From NCBI GenBank assembly GCA_937874455.1, contig CALNBE010000059.1:1-14939 (forward strand): a stretch of 14,939 nt of DNA, written 5' to 3'. Below the pieces are notes generated by a model, which was not told the DNA's origin, searched no databases, and saw only the letters and a program-made list of their open reading frames with translations. Every line of letters begins with the position of its first letter. Position 1 is the first letter of the stretch. Positions 1 through 6,053 of this stretch are shown in pieces. The translations under genes were made by a program, and so were the position numbers. The DNA comes from an uncultured Opitutia bacterium (lineage in GTDB: Bacteria > Verrucomicrobiota > Verrucomicrobiia > Opitutales > UBA953).

Positions 1-119
1 CTCAGTGGTTTTATTAAAATCCCAATGATTTTCCTTTGCTCCCGGGCAAGCCCGACAGGGACGTCGCGCCCCATCCATTTTCCTCCGCGCCCTCCACGAC
101 CTCCTGTAAAAAACCATCC
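1..119. repeat. Intergenic repeat module, copy 1 (partner at 5893-6013)
   Basis: Bases 1-55 are identical to 5893-5947. After a short divergent stretch the similarity resumes, ending in both copies with 'gacctcctgtaaaaaa' and 'ccatccc'. The copy starts at or before the window edge, so its left limit is unknown. It contains a short hairpin, CGGGC-aa-GCCCG, at about 43-54. No plausible coding content is seen. It belongs to the same modular repeat vocabulary as the clusters at 4440-4811, 5654-6053 and 14401-14939. Confidence 0.85.
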
Positions 120-165
120 CCTTCAGCCGTGCCACCCGTGGCTTAATTTTCCTCCGCCTTCCCGC

Positions 166-197
166 AAAAAAACGCCGACCCTCAGGAGTCGGCGTTT
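166..197 (-). terminator. Rho-independent terminator of the leftward four-gene operon
   Basis: Read on the minus strand, a perfect 10-bp stem (AAACGCCGAC and its complement, 188-197 with 170-179) encloses an 8-nt loop and runs into seven T residues. It begins about 20 bp past the stop codon of the MFS gene that ends at 219. This is a textbook intrinsic terminator and sets the 3' end of the 4347-to-219 transcription unit. Confidence 0.9.
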
Positions 198-218
198 GAC
201 AAAGGAAATTCAGGAGAC

Positions 219-1514
219 TCAGGCCGCGGCCTTTTCCTCCTTCTTCGGCTCCTTGAAGAAAAAGAGGAAGATCAGCGCAATCACTCCGGCAAAGGCGCAG
301 GGCCACAGCCAGATTTTTTCCCAGTTTTTGGTCACCACTTCCACTCCTTCCACCACGGCGGTGGAGGTGCTGTTTTCGACCAGCCAGTTGATGGCTTGGG
401 CCCCGATCAACATCCCCACACCCTGAGTGATCAGCACGAAGAAACTTTGCGCCTGGCCGCGAATGGCGTGCGGAGTGTCTTTGTCCACATAAATTTGCCC
501 CGCGACGAAGAAGAAGTCGTAGCAAATTCCGTGCAGCAAAATCCCCACAATGATCATCCAGGCTACCTTGTCCGGCGCGCCCAAGGCAAACAACCCGTAG
601 CGGGCCACCCAGGCCAGCATCCCGAAGAAGAGCATCTTCTTCACGCCTAGTCGGGCGATGATCAGCGGCATGATCAGCATGAAAAACACTTCCGACATCT
701 GACCGAAGCTCATCTTGTTCGCTGGTTCAGCCATGCCGGAATAGTCCACAAAATTTCGCGCCTGCTGGTAATAACCGGAGAGCGGGATGCAAATCAGCAG
801 CGAGCAAAGAATGAAGAGCGCAAACTGCGGTTTCTTGAGCAGCGCAATCGCGTCGAGGCCCAGCAGCTCGCCCACCCGGACTTTTTTTCCAGCCAGCGGC
901 GGCGGGGTGTTTGGCAAAGCAAAACTCAGCAGGCCCAGCAGGATGCCGGCACCACCGGCCACGTAAAACTGTTCGGGCGACTTATCCCCACCCGCCAGCA
1001 ATTTGGCCACCACATAACCACTCGCGACAATCCAGCCAATCGTGCCGGCCACCCGCACCACCGGGAATTGTTTTTCCGCATTGGCAATATGGCTCAAGGC
1101 AATCGAGCTGCTTAGCGCCAGCGTCGGCATGTAGCACAATGCGTGGCCCAGCAGCAACAACACGCACGGATGGAAGAAGCGCATCCACACATTTTCAGGA
1201 ACCTCGCCCGGCGTCGTGCCATTCACCACCAAGGGAAGCAGAATCAAAAAGACTCCTCCCAAAATGTGCAAAATTCCCATCACTTTCTGGGAGGCAAAAA
1301 ACCGATCGGCCACCACTCCCAGAAAAACTGGCGAAGCAATCGCGGCAATCGGACACACACTGAAAACCCAGACAGTCAGTCCGCCCAGACCAAGGTCGTT
1401 CAGCCAGCCGGTGACGGTTACATACCATGCTCCCCAGATAAAAAACTGGAGGAACATCATTGCACTCAAGAGCGGCAAGGGTGCCGCCTTTTGGGGGGAT
1501 TGGGGAGTTGTCAT
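219..1514 (-). CDS. MFS permease, nucleoside:H+ symporter (NupG-like) family
   Basis: A 431-aa polytopic inner-membrane protein with the hydrophobic pattern of a 12-helix MFS carrier. The first helix carries QFFIWGAWYVT (residues 23-33), the signature of the nucleoside:H+ symporter family, and a motif-A-like ADRFFASQ follows helix 2 (69-76). The family imports nucleosides with protons; the true substrate of this distant member is unknown. The start is placed at ATG 1514 because the longer open frame upstream runs antisense-style through the RfaH-like gene and lacks membrane character. The C-terminus is Lys/Glu-rich (FKEPKKEEKAAA). It is the last gene of the operon, 73 bp after the RfaH-like gene, and is followed by a strong terminator. 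No Shine-Dalgarno sequence is visible. Confidence 0.87.
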   Translation of the reverse strand: MTTPQSPQKAAPLPLLSAMMFLQFFIWGAWYVTVTGWLNDLGLGGLTVWVFSVCPIAAIASPVFLGVVADRFFASQKVMGILHILGGVFLILLPLVVNGTTPGEVPENVWMRFFHPCVLLLLGHALCYMPTLALSSSIALSHIANAEKQFPVVRVAGTIGWIVASGYVVAKLLAGGDKSPEQFYVAGGAGILLGLLSFALPNTPPPLAGKKVRVGELLGLDAIALLKKPQFALFILCSLLICIPLSGYYQQARNFVDYSGMAEPANKMSFGQMSEVFFMLIMPLIIARLGVKKMLFFGMLAWVARYGLFALGAPDKVAWMIIVGILLHGICYDFFFVAGQIYVDKDTPHAIRGQAQSFFVLITQGVGMLIGAQAINWLVENSTSTAVVEGVEVVTKNWEKIWLWPCAFAGVIALIFLFFFKEPKKEEKAAA

Positions 1515-1587
1515 GAGTTGGGAAGTAAAGCGTTCTTGATTTGGAGGAAAGAGACCGTTTTGGCGAGGGAAAGTTGCACCGTTTGAT

Positions 1588-2145
1588 TCACTCCGCGTTT
1601 TTCCCCCGCACGCGCTTGCGGGGATTGGCGTCGGGGAGGTCGATCTGCGCCAGGGGGATTTCCACTTCCTGTGTCTGTCCGAGAAATTCCAGCAGGATCG
1701 CCACCCGCTGTTTCGCCGGAGCCAGTCGCACAATTTTCGACTCGGTGCCGAGAAACACCCCGCCGATCACCCGGATAGTCTGGCCGACCTTGAATTCCGG
1801 TTCCTCCAGCCCGACGATCCCTTGCGGGGCCATCGCAAACAAATCCTTCATCACCGCCAACGGCACCTCCGCCAGCTCCTCGCCGCGCCGGACAATCCGG
1901 GCCACGCCTTGGGTGTAGGTGACTTGCTTGGCCAGCTGCGGATCAAACTGCGCGAACAAATAACCGGGAAACAGCGCCACCACGCTCCGCACCGGGCCGC
2001 GCCGAGTCTTCCGCGTATAGCGCACCCGGGGATAAAAAATCCGCACGCCGTCCAGCGTTGGCAAATGCGCCGCCGCGATGCCTTCGCGCCGAGGCTGGGC
2101 ACGCAAACAAAACCAGGGTAATTCCTCGAAGGAAATGTCGCTCAT
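1588..2145 (-). CDS. RfaH/NusG-like transcription elongation (antitermination) factor
   Basis: A 185-aa protein with NusG architecture: an N-terminal NGN domain (about residues 9-105, with WFCLRAQPRRE near the start, LFPGYLF at 58-64 and TQGVARIVR at 78-86) and a C-terminal KOW-type domain (about 117-169, with VGQTIRVIGG). A basic tail RKRVRGK follows. Housekeeping NusG normally sits with secE and rplK; this copy lies between two MFS genes, so it is best read as a specialised paralog of the RfaH/LoaP kind, which rides on RNA polymerase to stop premature termination in selected long operons. Its target is not evident. ATG 2145 is preceded by AAGGA about 9 nt upstream (plus-strand 2155-2159), the only convincing SD in the window. 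Gaps are 51 bp to the gene before it and 73 bp to the gene after it. Confidence 0.9.
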   Translation of the reverse strand: MSDISFEELPWFCLRAQPRREGIAAAHLPTLDGVRIFYPRVRYTRKTRRGPVRSVVALFPGYLFAQFDPQLAKQVTYTQGVARIVRRGEELAEVPLAVMKDLFAMAPQGIVGLEEPEFKVGQTIRVIGGVFLGTESKIVRLAPAKQRVAILLEFLGQTQEVEIPLAQIDLPDANPRKRVRGKNAE

Positions 2146-2154
2146 GTCCGGTAT

Positions 2155-2159
2155 TCCTT
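2155..2159 (-). promoter_or_regulatory. Ribosome-binding site of the RfaH-like gene
   Basis: AAGGA on the minus strand, about 9 nt before ATG 2145. It supports that start and is notable because the other assigned genes in the window show no comparable sequence. Confidence 0.55.
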
Positions 2160-2196
2160 TGCCGCTTGATTTCGTGTTTCCAAATCCATTTTCCGC

Positions 2197-3504
2197 CTAG
2201 GCCGGTTTTTCCTCCGCGGGTTTTCCTCCGCGCAACATCAACCAAGTGACCCAGAATCCGGGCAGGGTGCACAACATCACCCACCAGAAAAACGCCTCGT
2301 AGCCGACCGCCTTTTGCAGCGGGCCAACCCAGTAGCCGGGGATCATGTTCCCCAGCGCCATCAGGCCGGTCATGATCGCAAAGTGCGCGGTGCGGAGGGA
2401 GCCGTGCGCCGACCGCAACATCACAATGCTGTAGGCCGTGAAGCCAAACCCGTACCCGGCCTTCTCCAGCACCAGCGCGCCGCCAATCCACCAAAGGCTT
2501 TCCGGCTGCCAGTGCGCCAGCCCGACAAACGCCAGATTCGGGATGTGCATGATGAAAACCATCGGCCCCACCCAGCGTCGCAGGCCATTCCGTGCCACCA
2601 GCATTCCGCCCAAAATTCCTCCGCCCAGCATCGCCACCGTGCCCAGCGTGCCGTTGAGCAGCCCGAGCTTTTCATTGCCGAGGGCGAGTCCACCCGCCAC
2701 CCGCTCATCCTTCAAAAACAGCACCGCCATCCGCACCAGTTGCACCTCCGCCAGCCGGTAGAGCAAAAGAAACGCCAGCAGTTTCCCAATGCCGACCCGG
2801 GCAAAAAAGCTCCGCCACGTCTCCCAAAACACCGCCCACACCCGGCCTTTTTCCACCGGCGCCGGACGATCGTTTTCCGGACGCGGCAGGGTGCGCGCAT
2901 GGCAAACCGCCAGCCCCAGTTGCACCGCCGCCAACCCGAACAGCACGCCGACCCAGGCGGTGGCCAGCGCGACTTGTTTTTCCTTCGCCAGCCAGCCGAC
3001 CAGCCCGACGATGCCGCCCTGGCAAAACACCATCGCCAGCCGGTAGGCGGTGTTGCGGATGCCGACAAAAAAACTCTGCTCCTTTTCCTCCAAGCCGTAG
3101 AGGTAAAACCCGTCCGCCACGATGTCGTGCGTCGCCGAAAGGAGCGCGACCAGCAACAGCGCCGCCAGCAAAAAGCCCCACAACGGAGCCGCGCCCAACA
3201 CCCCGGCCAGCAGCGCGACCGCCGCCGCGCCGAGCAATTGCAAACGCACCACCCACCACCGCTTGGTCCGGTGCATTTCCAGCAACGGGCCCCACAGCGG
3301 CTTGAGCACCCAGGGCAGGTAGGAGGTCGCCGCCAGCGTGGCGATCCGGGTGTTGTCGAAGCCCAAATCCTTCAAAAAAATCGGCGCCACCTGGTCCACC
3401 AGGCTGTTCGGAATGCCTTCGACAAAATAGAGCGTCGGCACCCACAGCCAGGGCAGCCAGCGGGCGGCGGGCGCGGAAGAAATTTTCTCGGAGGAAACGG
3501 CCAC
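2197..3504 (-). CDS. AmpG-like MFS permease
   Basis: A 435-aa polytopic membrane protein of the major facilitator superfamily. Motifs typical of AmpG-related carriers are visible: TLYFVEGIP in the first helix (24-32), LPWVLKPLWGP (63-73) and ATHDIVADGFY (124-134). AmpG proteins import anhydro-muropeptides for cell-wall recycling, but this branch, common in Bacteroidetes- and PVC-type genomes, is functionally diverse, so the substrate is uncertain. The chosen start is GTG at 3504, giving MAVSSEK before the first helix; it has no Shine-Dalgarno sequence, and a slightly later start cannot be excluded. The gene lies 42 bp after the unknown 266-aa gene and 51 bp before the RfaH-like gene, in one apparent operon. 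Confidence 0.82.
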   Translation of the reverse strand: MAVSSEKISSAPAARWLPWLWVPTLYFVEGIPNSLVDQVAPIFLKDLGFDNTRIATLAATSYLPWVLKPLWGPLLEMHRTKRWWVVRLQLLGAAAVALLAGVLGAAPLWGFLLAALLLVALLSATHDIVADGFYLYGLEEKEQSFFVGIRNTAYRLAMVFCQGGIVGLVGWLAKEKQVALATAWVGVLFGLAAVQLGLAVCHARTLPRPENDRPAPVEKGRVWAVFWETWRSFFARVGIGKLLAFLLLYRLAEVQLVRMAVLFLKDERVAGGLALGNEKLGLLNGTLGTVAMLGGGILGGMLVARNGLRRWVGPMVFIMHIPNLAFVGLAHWQPESLWWIGGALVLEKAGYGFGFTAYSIVMLRSAHGSLRTAHFAIMTGLMALGNMIPGYWVGPLQKAVGYEAFFWWVMLCTLPGFWVTWLMLRGGKPAEEKPA

Positions 3505-3546
3505 GGGGAAAAAGAAGAGCCGCGCACCGGCGGCCCTTTTCGTTGA

Positions 3547-4347
3547 TTAATTCGCTTCCGGCGCGGGTGCCGGGGTGGCCTGCTCGCCCATCGTTTTCCG
3601 GCCATACTCGTCCACCGAGCGGAACAACTGGTGGAAGAAATGCCCGATCGTGATGCTCATGCCCAGCAGCTCGCTGTTGCTGAACTCCAGTTTGTCGCCG
3701 AGCTTGAAGGTGCGGTTGGTGTCCACCACGCGCACTTCCGGCTTTTTTTCCTCCTCGCCCTTCGGCGGGTTGATGGTCTGCACAGTCTTGAATTCAAACA
3801 CCAGCTCCCCGTCGTCGTCCAAATCCTCCTGCTCCACCGCGCCGTCCTTGGTCATCAGCGAACGCAGCGCGATGCCCATGCTGATCAGGCCGTCCTCCAG
3901 TTCGCACATGATGCCGAAACCTTTTTCCAACAGGTCGAATTTGTCCTGCAAGGGAACGCGGACGAAATTGTTTTGCGCCTCGCCGACCGCCTTGTTCATC
4001 GCCTCCATGTCCCCAGCGTGCTCCTTTTGGTTTTTGATCAACTGGCACAGCAAGTGGCAGTTGTCCATGCACGCGGAACTCATGCTGAGCAGGTCGTTGA
4101 TCGTCTGCCGCACCAGCAAATTGCGGGCGTAAGCCTGCACCTGGCCGAAATTCATGTGCAACTGCTGCACCGGCATGATGCGCGGCTGGCGGGCAAAAAT
4201 CTCGTATTTGTCCGCCTCCGTCAGCTGCGAGGCCGACAGGTTGTAGGCGAGCAAATCAAACTGACGCTGCAACGCGCCGAGGAAATTCTGACTGATCGCC
4301 TGAAGGCTGATCACTTGCTGCTGGGGCTTTGGTTCTTCGTTGGCCAT
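3547..4347 (-). CDS. Conserved-looking hypothetical protein with C-x3-C-x3-C motif
   Basis: I do not recognise this 266-aa protein. It has no signal peptide or membrane helix and looks largely alpha-helical and cytoplasmic. A spaced cysteine set C93-x3-C97-x3-C101 (ACMDNCHLLC) sits in one predicted helix, with another Cys at 148. A strongly acidic linker (EQEDLDDDGE, about 172-181) and a Lys/Glu stretch follow, and the tail is Ala/Pro-rich (ATPAPAPEAN). ATG 4347 is chosen because the open frame upstream runs into intergenic repeat sequence. It is the first gene of the minus-strand operon, 42 bp before the AmpG-like gene. The cysteines could bind a metal or cofactor, but that is only a guess. 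Confidence 0.83.
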   Translation of the reverse strand: MANEEPKPQQQVISLQAISQNFLGALQRQFDLLAYNLSASQLTEADKYEIFARQPRIMPVQQLHMNFGQVQAYARNLLVRQTINDLLSMSSACMDNCHLLCQLIKNQKEHAGDMEAMNKAVGEAQNNFVRVPLQDKFDLLEKGFGIMCELEDGLISMGIALRSLMTKDGAVEQEDLDDDGELVFEFKTVQTINPPKGEEEKKPEVRVVDTNRTFKLGDKLEFSNSELLGMSITIGHFFHQLFRSVDEYGRKTMGEQATPAPAPEAN

Positions 4348-4439
4348 GATAAAAAATAAAGCGGCAAGGAAAGACGCTGCCCCCGATTTTAAAAGAACAA
4401 ACTGCTTCTCCCCGAAAATCCTCTGGAAAAATTGGCAAT

Positions 4440-4811
4440 TGAGATCGGAGGGCGGAGGCCAGAAGACAGAGGTCAGAGGACGGAAATCAGAGGGCGGATT
4501 CTTAACACAAGGGCGCAAAGGAAACACCAAGTTCGCAAAGGAAAATTCCTCAGCAAGCATCCGGGCCCATCCGTGTGATCCGTGGTTTAAAAACTTCCTC
4601 CCCATAACATTTCCTCCGCGGCAATTTTCTCCGCGATCTCGTCAGAGTAACACAGGCATTCCTGCCTGTGTCCCAAGCCCCAAGCACAGGCAGGAATGCC
4701 TGTGCCACACTCCTTTTCTCCGTGGCCTCCGCGTCCTCCTGTTAAAAAGCATCCTCTTTCCTCCGCACTCTCACATCCATCCGCGTTCATCAGAGTTCAT
4801 TCGTGGTCGCC
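4440..4811. repeat. Gene-free interval with mosaic of dispersed repeat modules
   Basis: The 570-bp gap 4348-4917 holds no convincing gene. It contains: a purine-rich 'cagaggtcagagg' type module (4443-4500); an 'aacac(c)aagggcgcaa' module (4503-4545) that recurs at 5779-5820 and 14499-14540; a stretch of about 55 bp (4540-4593, ending 'atccgtgtgatccgtgg' plus an A-run) that recurs at 5654-5708; the REP-type inverted repeat (4651-4704); a 'ctccgcgtcctcctgttaaaaa' module (about 4712-4752); and an 'attcgtgg' module (4781-4811). The same modules occur in similar order in other spacers of the window. Confidence 0.8.
4651..4704. repeat. REP/BIME-type element: two inverted 20-bp palindromes
   Basis: Arm 1 (4651-4670) is CACAGGCATTCCTGCCTGTG and arm 2 (4685-4704) is its exact reverse complement, with a 14-bp spacer between. 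Each arm is itself a hairpin, CACAGGCA with TGCCTGTG around a 4-nt loop. Paired inverted palindromes like this are the hallmark of REP/BIME elements mobilised by Y1 (RAYT, TnpA_REP) transposases. No such transposase is encoded in the window. Being a long perfect inverted repeat it could also shape transcript ends. Confidence 0.85.
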
Positions 4812-4855
4812 TCCCTCTTCTCTTTCTGTCGAAACGAACGTCCGCCAACACTCCA

Positions 4856-4861
4856 TTGACA
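4856..4861 (+). promoter_or_regulatory. Possible -35 box upstream of the small membrane-protein genes
   Basis: A perfect TTGACA lies about 60-110 bp before the two candidate starts at 4918 and 4969. No good TATAAT-like box follows at 16-18 bp; the closest is TTGTAA at about 20 bp. It sits just after the repeat modules end, which fits a promoter position, but support is weak. Confidence 0.25.
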
Positions 4862-4897
4862 ACTAGAAAGATAGCTCCTCTTGTAAGGCTTCTCTAC

Positions 4898-4925
4898 CCG
4901 GTCTTCGGCAGACGAAGATGACCGG
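4898..4925 (+). other. Stem-loop just upstream of, or across, a small-ORF start
   Basis: CCGGTC at the 5' side pairs with GACCGG at the 3' side, and inner TTCG pairs with CGAA around a GCAGA loop, leaving a short bulge. It overlaps the ATG at 4918 and ends about 43 nt before the alternative ATG at 4969. It could control translation of the small gene or be the remnant of another repeat; there is no U-tract, so it is not an intrinsic terminator. Confidence 0.45.
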
Positions 4926-4968
4926 ACAACCATCACGCAATCGCCCAAAACCCACCACTCCTTCAGCC

Positions 4969-5199
4969 ATGCTCCTCAAAAAATACCCCGCAACCATCTT
5001 TATGGCGGCAACCTTGCTCATTACTATTTCTCAAATTTTCCTCGGGCCGTCAGAGCGAATTCCAGGTGGATTGGTTCCGCTAATCTGTTTCCTGCCAATG
5101 GCCTTTTTCTTCATAGAACGGCGATTCGCCGAAACCTCCGCCTTGGAAGCCCGCATTCAGCAACTGGAGGAAAAACTGAACCAGCAGCGGTCAATGTAG
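4969..5199 (+). CDS. Small predicted membrane protein with coiled-coil tail
   Basis: From ATG 4969 this encodes 76 aa. A first hydrophobic segment (about residues 7-24) and a second (about 31-47) are joined by a short loop containing PSERIPGG. A charged amphipathic stretch (ALEARIQQLEEKLNQQ) follows and reads as a short leucine-type coiled coil. The frame is also open from ATG 4918, but that start would add a polar Pro-rich leader and sits inside a stem-loop, so 4969 is preferred. No family is recognised and no SD is visible. Base composition is more A+T-rich than in the flanking operons. The coherent two-helix-plus-coil layout argues for a real gene, but short length and repeat surroundings keep confidence moderate. 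Confidence 0.55.
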   Translation: MLLKKYPATIFMAATLLITISQIFLGPSERIPGGLVPLICFLPMAFFFIERRFAETSALEARIQQLEEKLNQQRSM

Positions 5200-5249
5200 T
5201 CACTGACTTCCGTGGTCAAAGCAACCAGCCCGTTAACGCCACCCCCAAC

Positions 5250-5540
5250 ATGAAAATACTAGCAATGATTCTAGCCGGAGTTTTTGGCGCCGCCATTGGA
5301 CTGTCATTCGGAACCGTAGGTTTTTACTACGCTTGCTTAGGACACGATATGATTAAGTATCCAAATGGTGTTCCCGCTGGAGGTGGGCTGACGGCGGTAG
5401 GCTGGATTTTCATACCTTTTACCGCTCCAGCAGGTACCATTGGAGGCGGTGCCTTGGGAGTCTTTTTGATTAGAAAACTGCTTGGTATTAAAAAGAAAAC
5501 ACCACCACCACCGCCCCTGCCTGTGCCACCCACCCCCTAA
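5250..5540 (+). CDS. Small Gly-rich two-helix membrane protein with Pro-rich tail
   Basis: This encodes 96 aa. Two hydrophobic segments with small-residue spacing (AGVFGAAIGLSFG near residues 9-21 and GTIGGGALGVF near 62-72) resemble glycine-zipper membrane helices. They are separated by a loop containing HDMIKYPNGVPAGGG. A cationic KKK is followed by a Pro-rich C-terminus (TPPPPPLPVPPTP). No family is recognised. It starts 50 bp after the preceding small gene, on the same strand, so the two may be co-transcribed. GC content is about 50% by eye against 60-70% in neighbouring genes. The last codons overlap a sequence matching half of the REP palindrome (cctgcctgtgccac), so the Pro-rich end may derive from a repeat. 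Confidence 0.58.
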   Translation: MKILAMILAGVFGAAIGLSFGTVGFYYACLGHDMIKYPNGVPAGGGLTAVGWIFIPFTAPAGTIGGGALGVFLIRKLLGIKKKTPPPPPLPVPPTP

Positions 5541-5653
5541 GCGTGCCCGCCCCAAACACACACATCCCATCCGCCTATAGGAATCTTGGGTTACCGAAGA
5601 TATTTGCACCAACGGACCGCCATTCGGTTCTAGCTCTCCCGCCAAGGCGCATG

Positions 5654-6053
5654 GGAAATTTCCTCGGCAAGCATCCGTGCTTATCCGTGTGATCCGTGAT
5701 TAAAAACTCACGCAGAGACGCGGAGACGCAGAGGAAAATTCGGAGGGCAGCAATCGGAGCGCGGCGGACAGATTTTTCAACACCAAGGGCGCAAGGGAAA
5801 CACCACGTTCGCAGAGGAGAATTCATTCGTGTCTATTCGTGTCCATTCGTGGTTCTCATCCTCAATTCCCCTTCCTCTGCGCCCTCCGTGTCCTCAGTGG
5901 TTTTATTAAAATCCCAATGATTTTCCTTTGCTCCCGGGCAAGCCCGATGAAGGAACATCGCACTCCACCCATTTCCCTCCGTGCCTTCCACGACCTCCTG
6001 TAAAAAAACCATCCCGCTCATCCGCGTAATCCGCGGTTAAAAAACCTCCCGCC
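5654..6053. repeat. Gene-free interval with second mosaic of repeat modules
   Basis: The gap 5541-6053 has no convincing gene, and 5541-5653 shows nothing recognisable. From 5654 the repeat modules reappear in an order like that of 4440-4811: the stretch of about 55 bp also found at 4540-4593 (5654-5708), 'cgcagagacgcggagacgcagagg' type sequence (about 5711-5735), the 'aacaccaagggcgcaa' module (5779-5820), an 'attcgtgtccattcgtgg' module (5821-5854), a 'ctgcgccctccgtgtcctcagtgg' module (about 5876-5900), the long direct repeat shared with the window start (5893-6013), and 'atccgcgtaatccgcgg' followed by an A-run (about 6020-6045), which forms a 5-bp hairpin. Confidence 0.8.
5893..6013. repeat. 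Intergenic repeat module, copy 2 (partner at 1-119)
   Basis: The first 55 bases match 1-55 exactly. The following part differs at scattered positions but ends in the same 'ttccacgacctcctgtaaaa'-like sequence (ccctccacgacctcctgtaaa in the first copy). The two copies are in direct orientation about 5.9 kb apart and bracket the four-gene operon and the small-gene island. Confidence 0.85.

Noticed and set aside
2314..3546. Long open frame (about 410 codons) on the plus strand, opposite the AmpG-like gene
   Set aside because: Its product is rich in His, Arg, Gln and Pro, with no domain. The opposite strand encodes a clear MFS protein. It is a GC-rich antisense shadow.
3793..3825. EF-hand-like loop (DLDDDGELVFE) in the unknown 266-aa protein
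   Set aside because: The bidentate Glu is at position 11, not 12, there is only one loop, and the surrounding sequence is a plain acidic linker.
4348..4605. 86-residue N-terminal extension of the 266-aa unknown protein
   Set aside because: The extension translates intergenic repeat modules and the sequence before ATG 4347, with a composition unlike the rest of the protein.
5393..5400. GGCGGTAG, the core of the E. coli RfaH ops site
   Set aside because: It lies inside a small coding region on the opposite strand and not in a leader of a long operon. The 12-base ops element is not complete, so the match is probably chance.
4440..6053. Possible CRISPR array, from many short repeats
   Set aside because: Repeat units differ in sequence and length, spacing is irregular, modules are shared between distant spacers, and no cas gene is present.
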